Shown: piece by piece, positions 63,946-64,000 of the stretch
Layout of the letters: each line of letters opens with the position of its first letter
Position numbering within the stretch: position 1 is the first letter of the stretch
Origin: Bicyclus anynana
Taxonomy: Eukaryota > Arthropoda > Insecta > Lepidoptera > Nymphalidae
Assembly: GCF_947172395.1 (NCBI RefSeq)
Contig: NC_069099.1
Span: forward strand, 9,119,740-9,183,739
Length of the DNA: 64,000 nucleotides
Direction of reading: 5' to 3'
The notes under the pieces: generated by a model
The model's database searches: none
Told to the model about the DNA's origin: nothing
What the model saw: the letters and a program-made list of their open reading frames with translations, nothing else
Translations under genes and position numbers: made by a program

Positions 63946-64000
63946 TCTATACCTACTTATAATAAATCTGTAGGGAGGTCAATTCTGTACATGAAATATA
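63946..64000 (+). mobile_element. Hel-3 Helitron 5' end, cut by the window edge
   Basis: A|TCTATACCTACTTATAATAA, ATCTGTAGGGAGGTCAATTC, TGTACATGAAATATA. It matches the antisense right end of 26260-26919, without that copy's inverted duplication. Confidence 0.8.

Overview
This window looks like lepidopteran (butterfly or moth) nuclear DNA. It is AT-rich and has no intact host gene and no reading frame longer than about 140 codons. Nearly all recognisable sequence belongs to repeat families typical of Lepidoptera: tRNA-headed SINEs, Helitrons with TC...CTAG ends and a GC-rich 3' hairpin, RTE-type LINE 3' ends with ATG-triplet tails, and short terminal-inverted-repeat (TIR) elements. It reads as intergenic or long-intron sequence. 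Family names used here (SINE-A to SINE-F, Hel-1 to Hel-4, MITE-1 and so on) are local labels. No database was searched.

Layout. 1-9 kb: SINE-A copies (one with a 21-bp target duplication), Helitrons, a SINE-C, an RTE fragment and a MITE. 8.9-9.7 kb: an element with 63-bp inverted ends, split by a Helitron. 10.4-11.6 kb: a roughly 140-bp tandem array with a higher-order duplication. 11.8-12.3 kb: an old tandem duplication beside a GC-rich patch. 14-19 kb: a G-rich minisatellite, SINE and Helitron pieces, two LINE ends, and a short exon-like ORF at 15850-15920 with the N-terminal signature of a THAP zinc finger. 20-31 kb: SINEs, Helitrons (one complete, with a CCCTA-rich core), a 385-bp two-copy tandem repeat and RTE tails. 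31.8-36.2 kb: three TIR elements and two SINE-D copies. 36-48 kb: mainly SINEs, Helitrons and an RTE fragment. 48.3-53.4 kb: a MITE, then the least repetitive stretch, bounded by two pairs of inverted dispersed repeats. It contains several near-perfect hairpins and a candidate TATA-less core promoter (Inr plus DPE at exact spacing) with a possible first exon at 52001-52224. 54-64 kb: an RTE copy with a 5' inversion, a 68-bp x 8 tandem array, a nested SINE with a 37-nt flanking repeat, more Helitrons, and a Helitron 5' end cut by the window edge.

How the parts relate. The RTE LINEs would be the replication machinery. Three SINE families end in a tail resembling the RTE tail (GCAGTG..., then GGYTGAT and ATG repeats) and share a central box, so they are plausibly RTE parasites that exchanged modules. 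Helitrons and MITEs inserted into and between these. The strongest candidates for something other than repeat are the THAP exon (15.85 kb) and the promoter/first exon (52.0 kb); both are inferences from motif and splice-site position.
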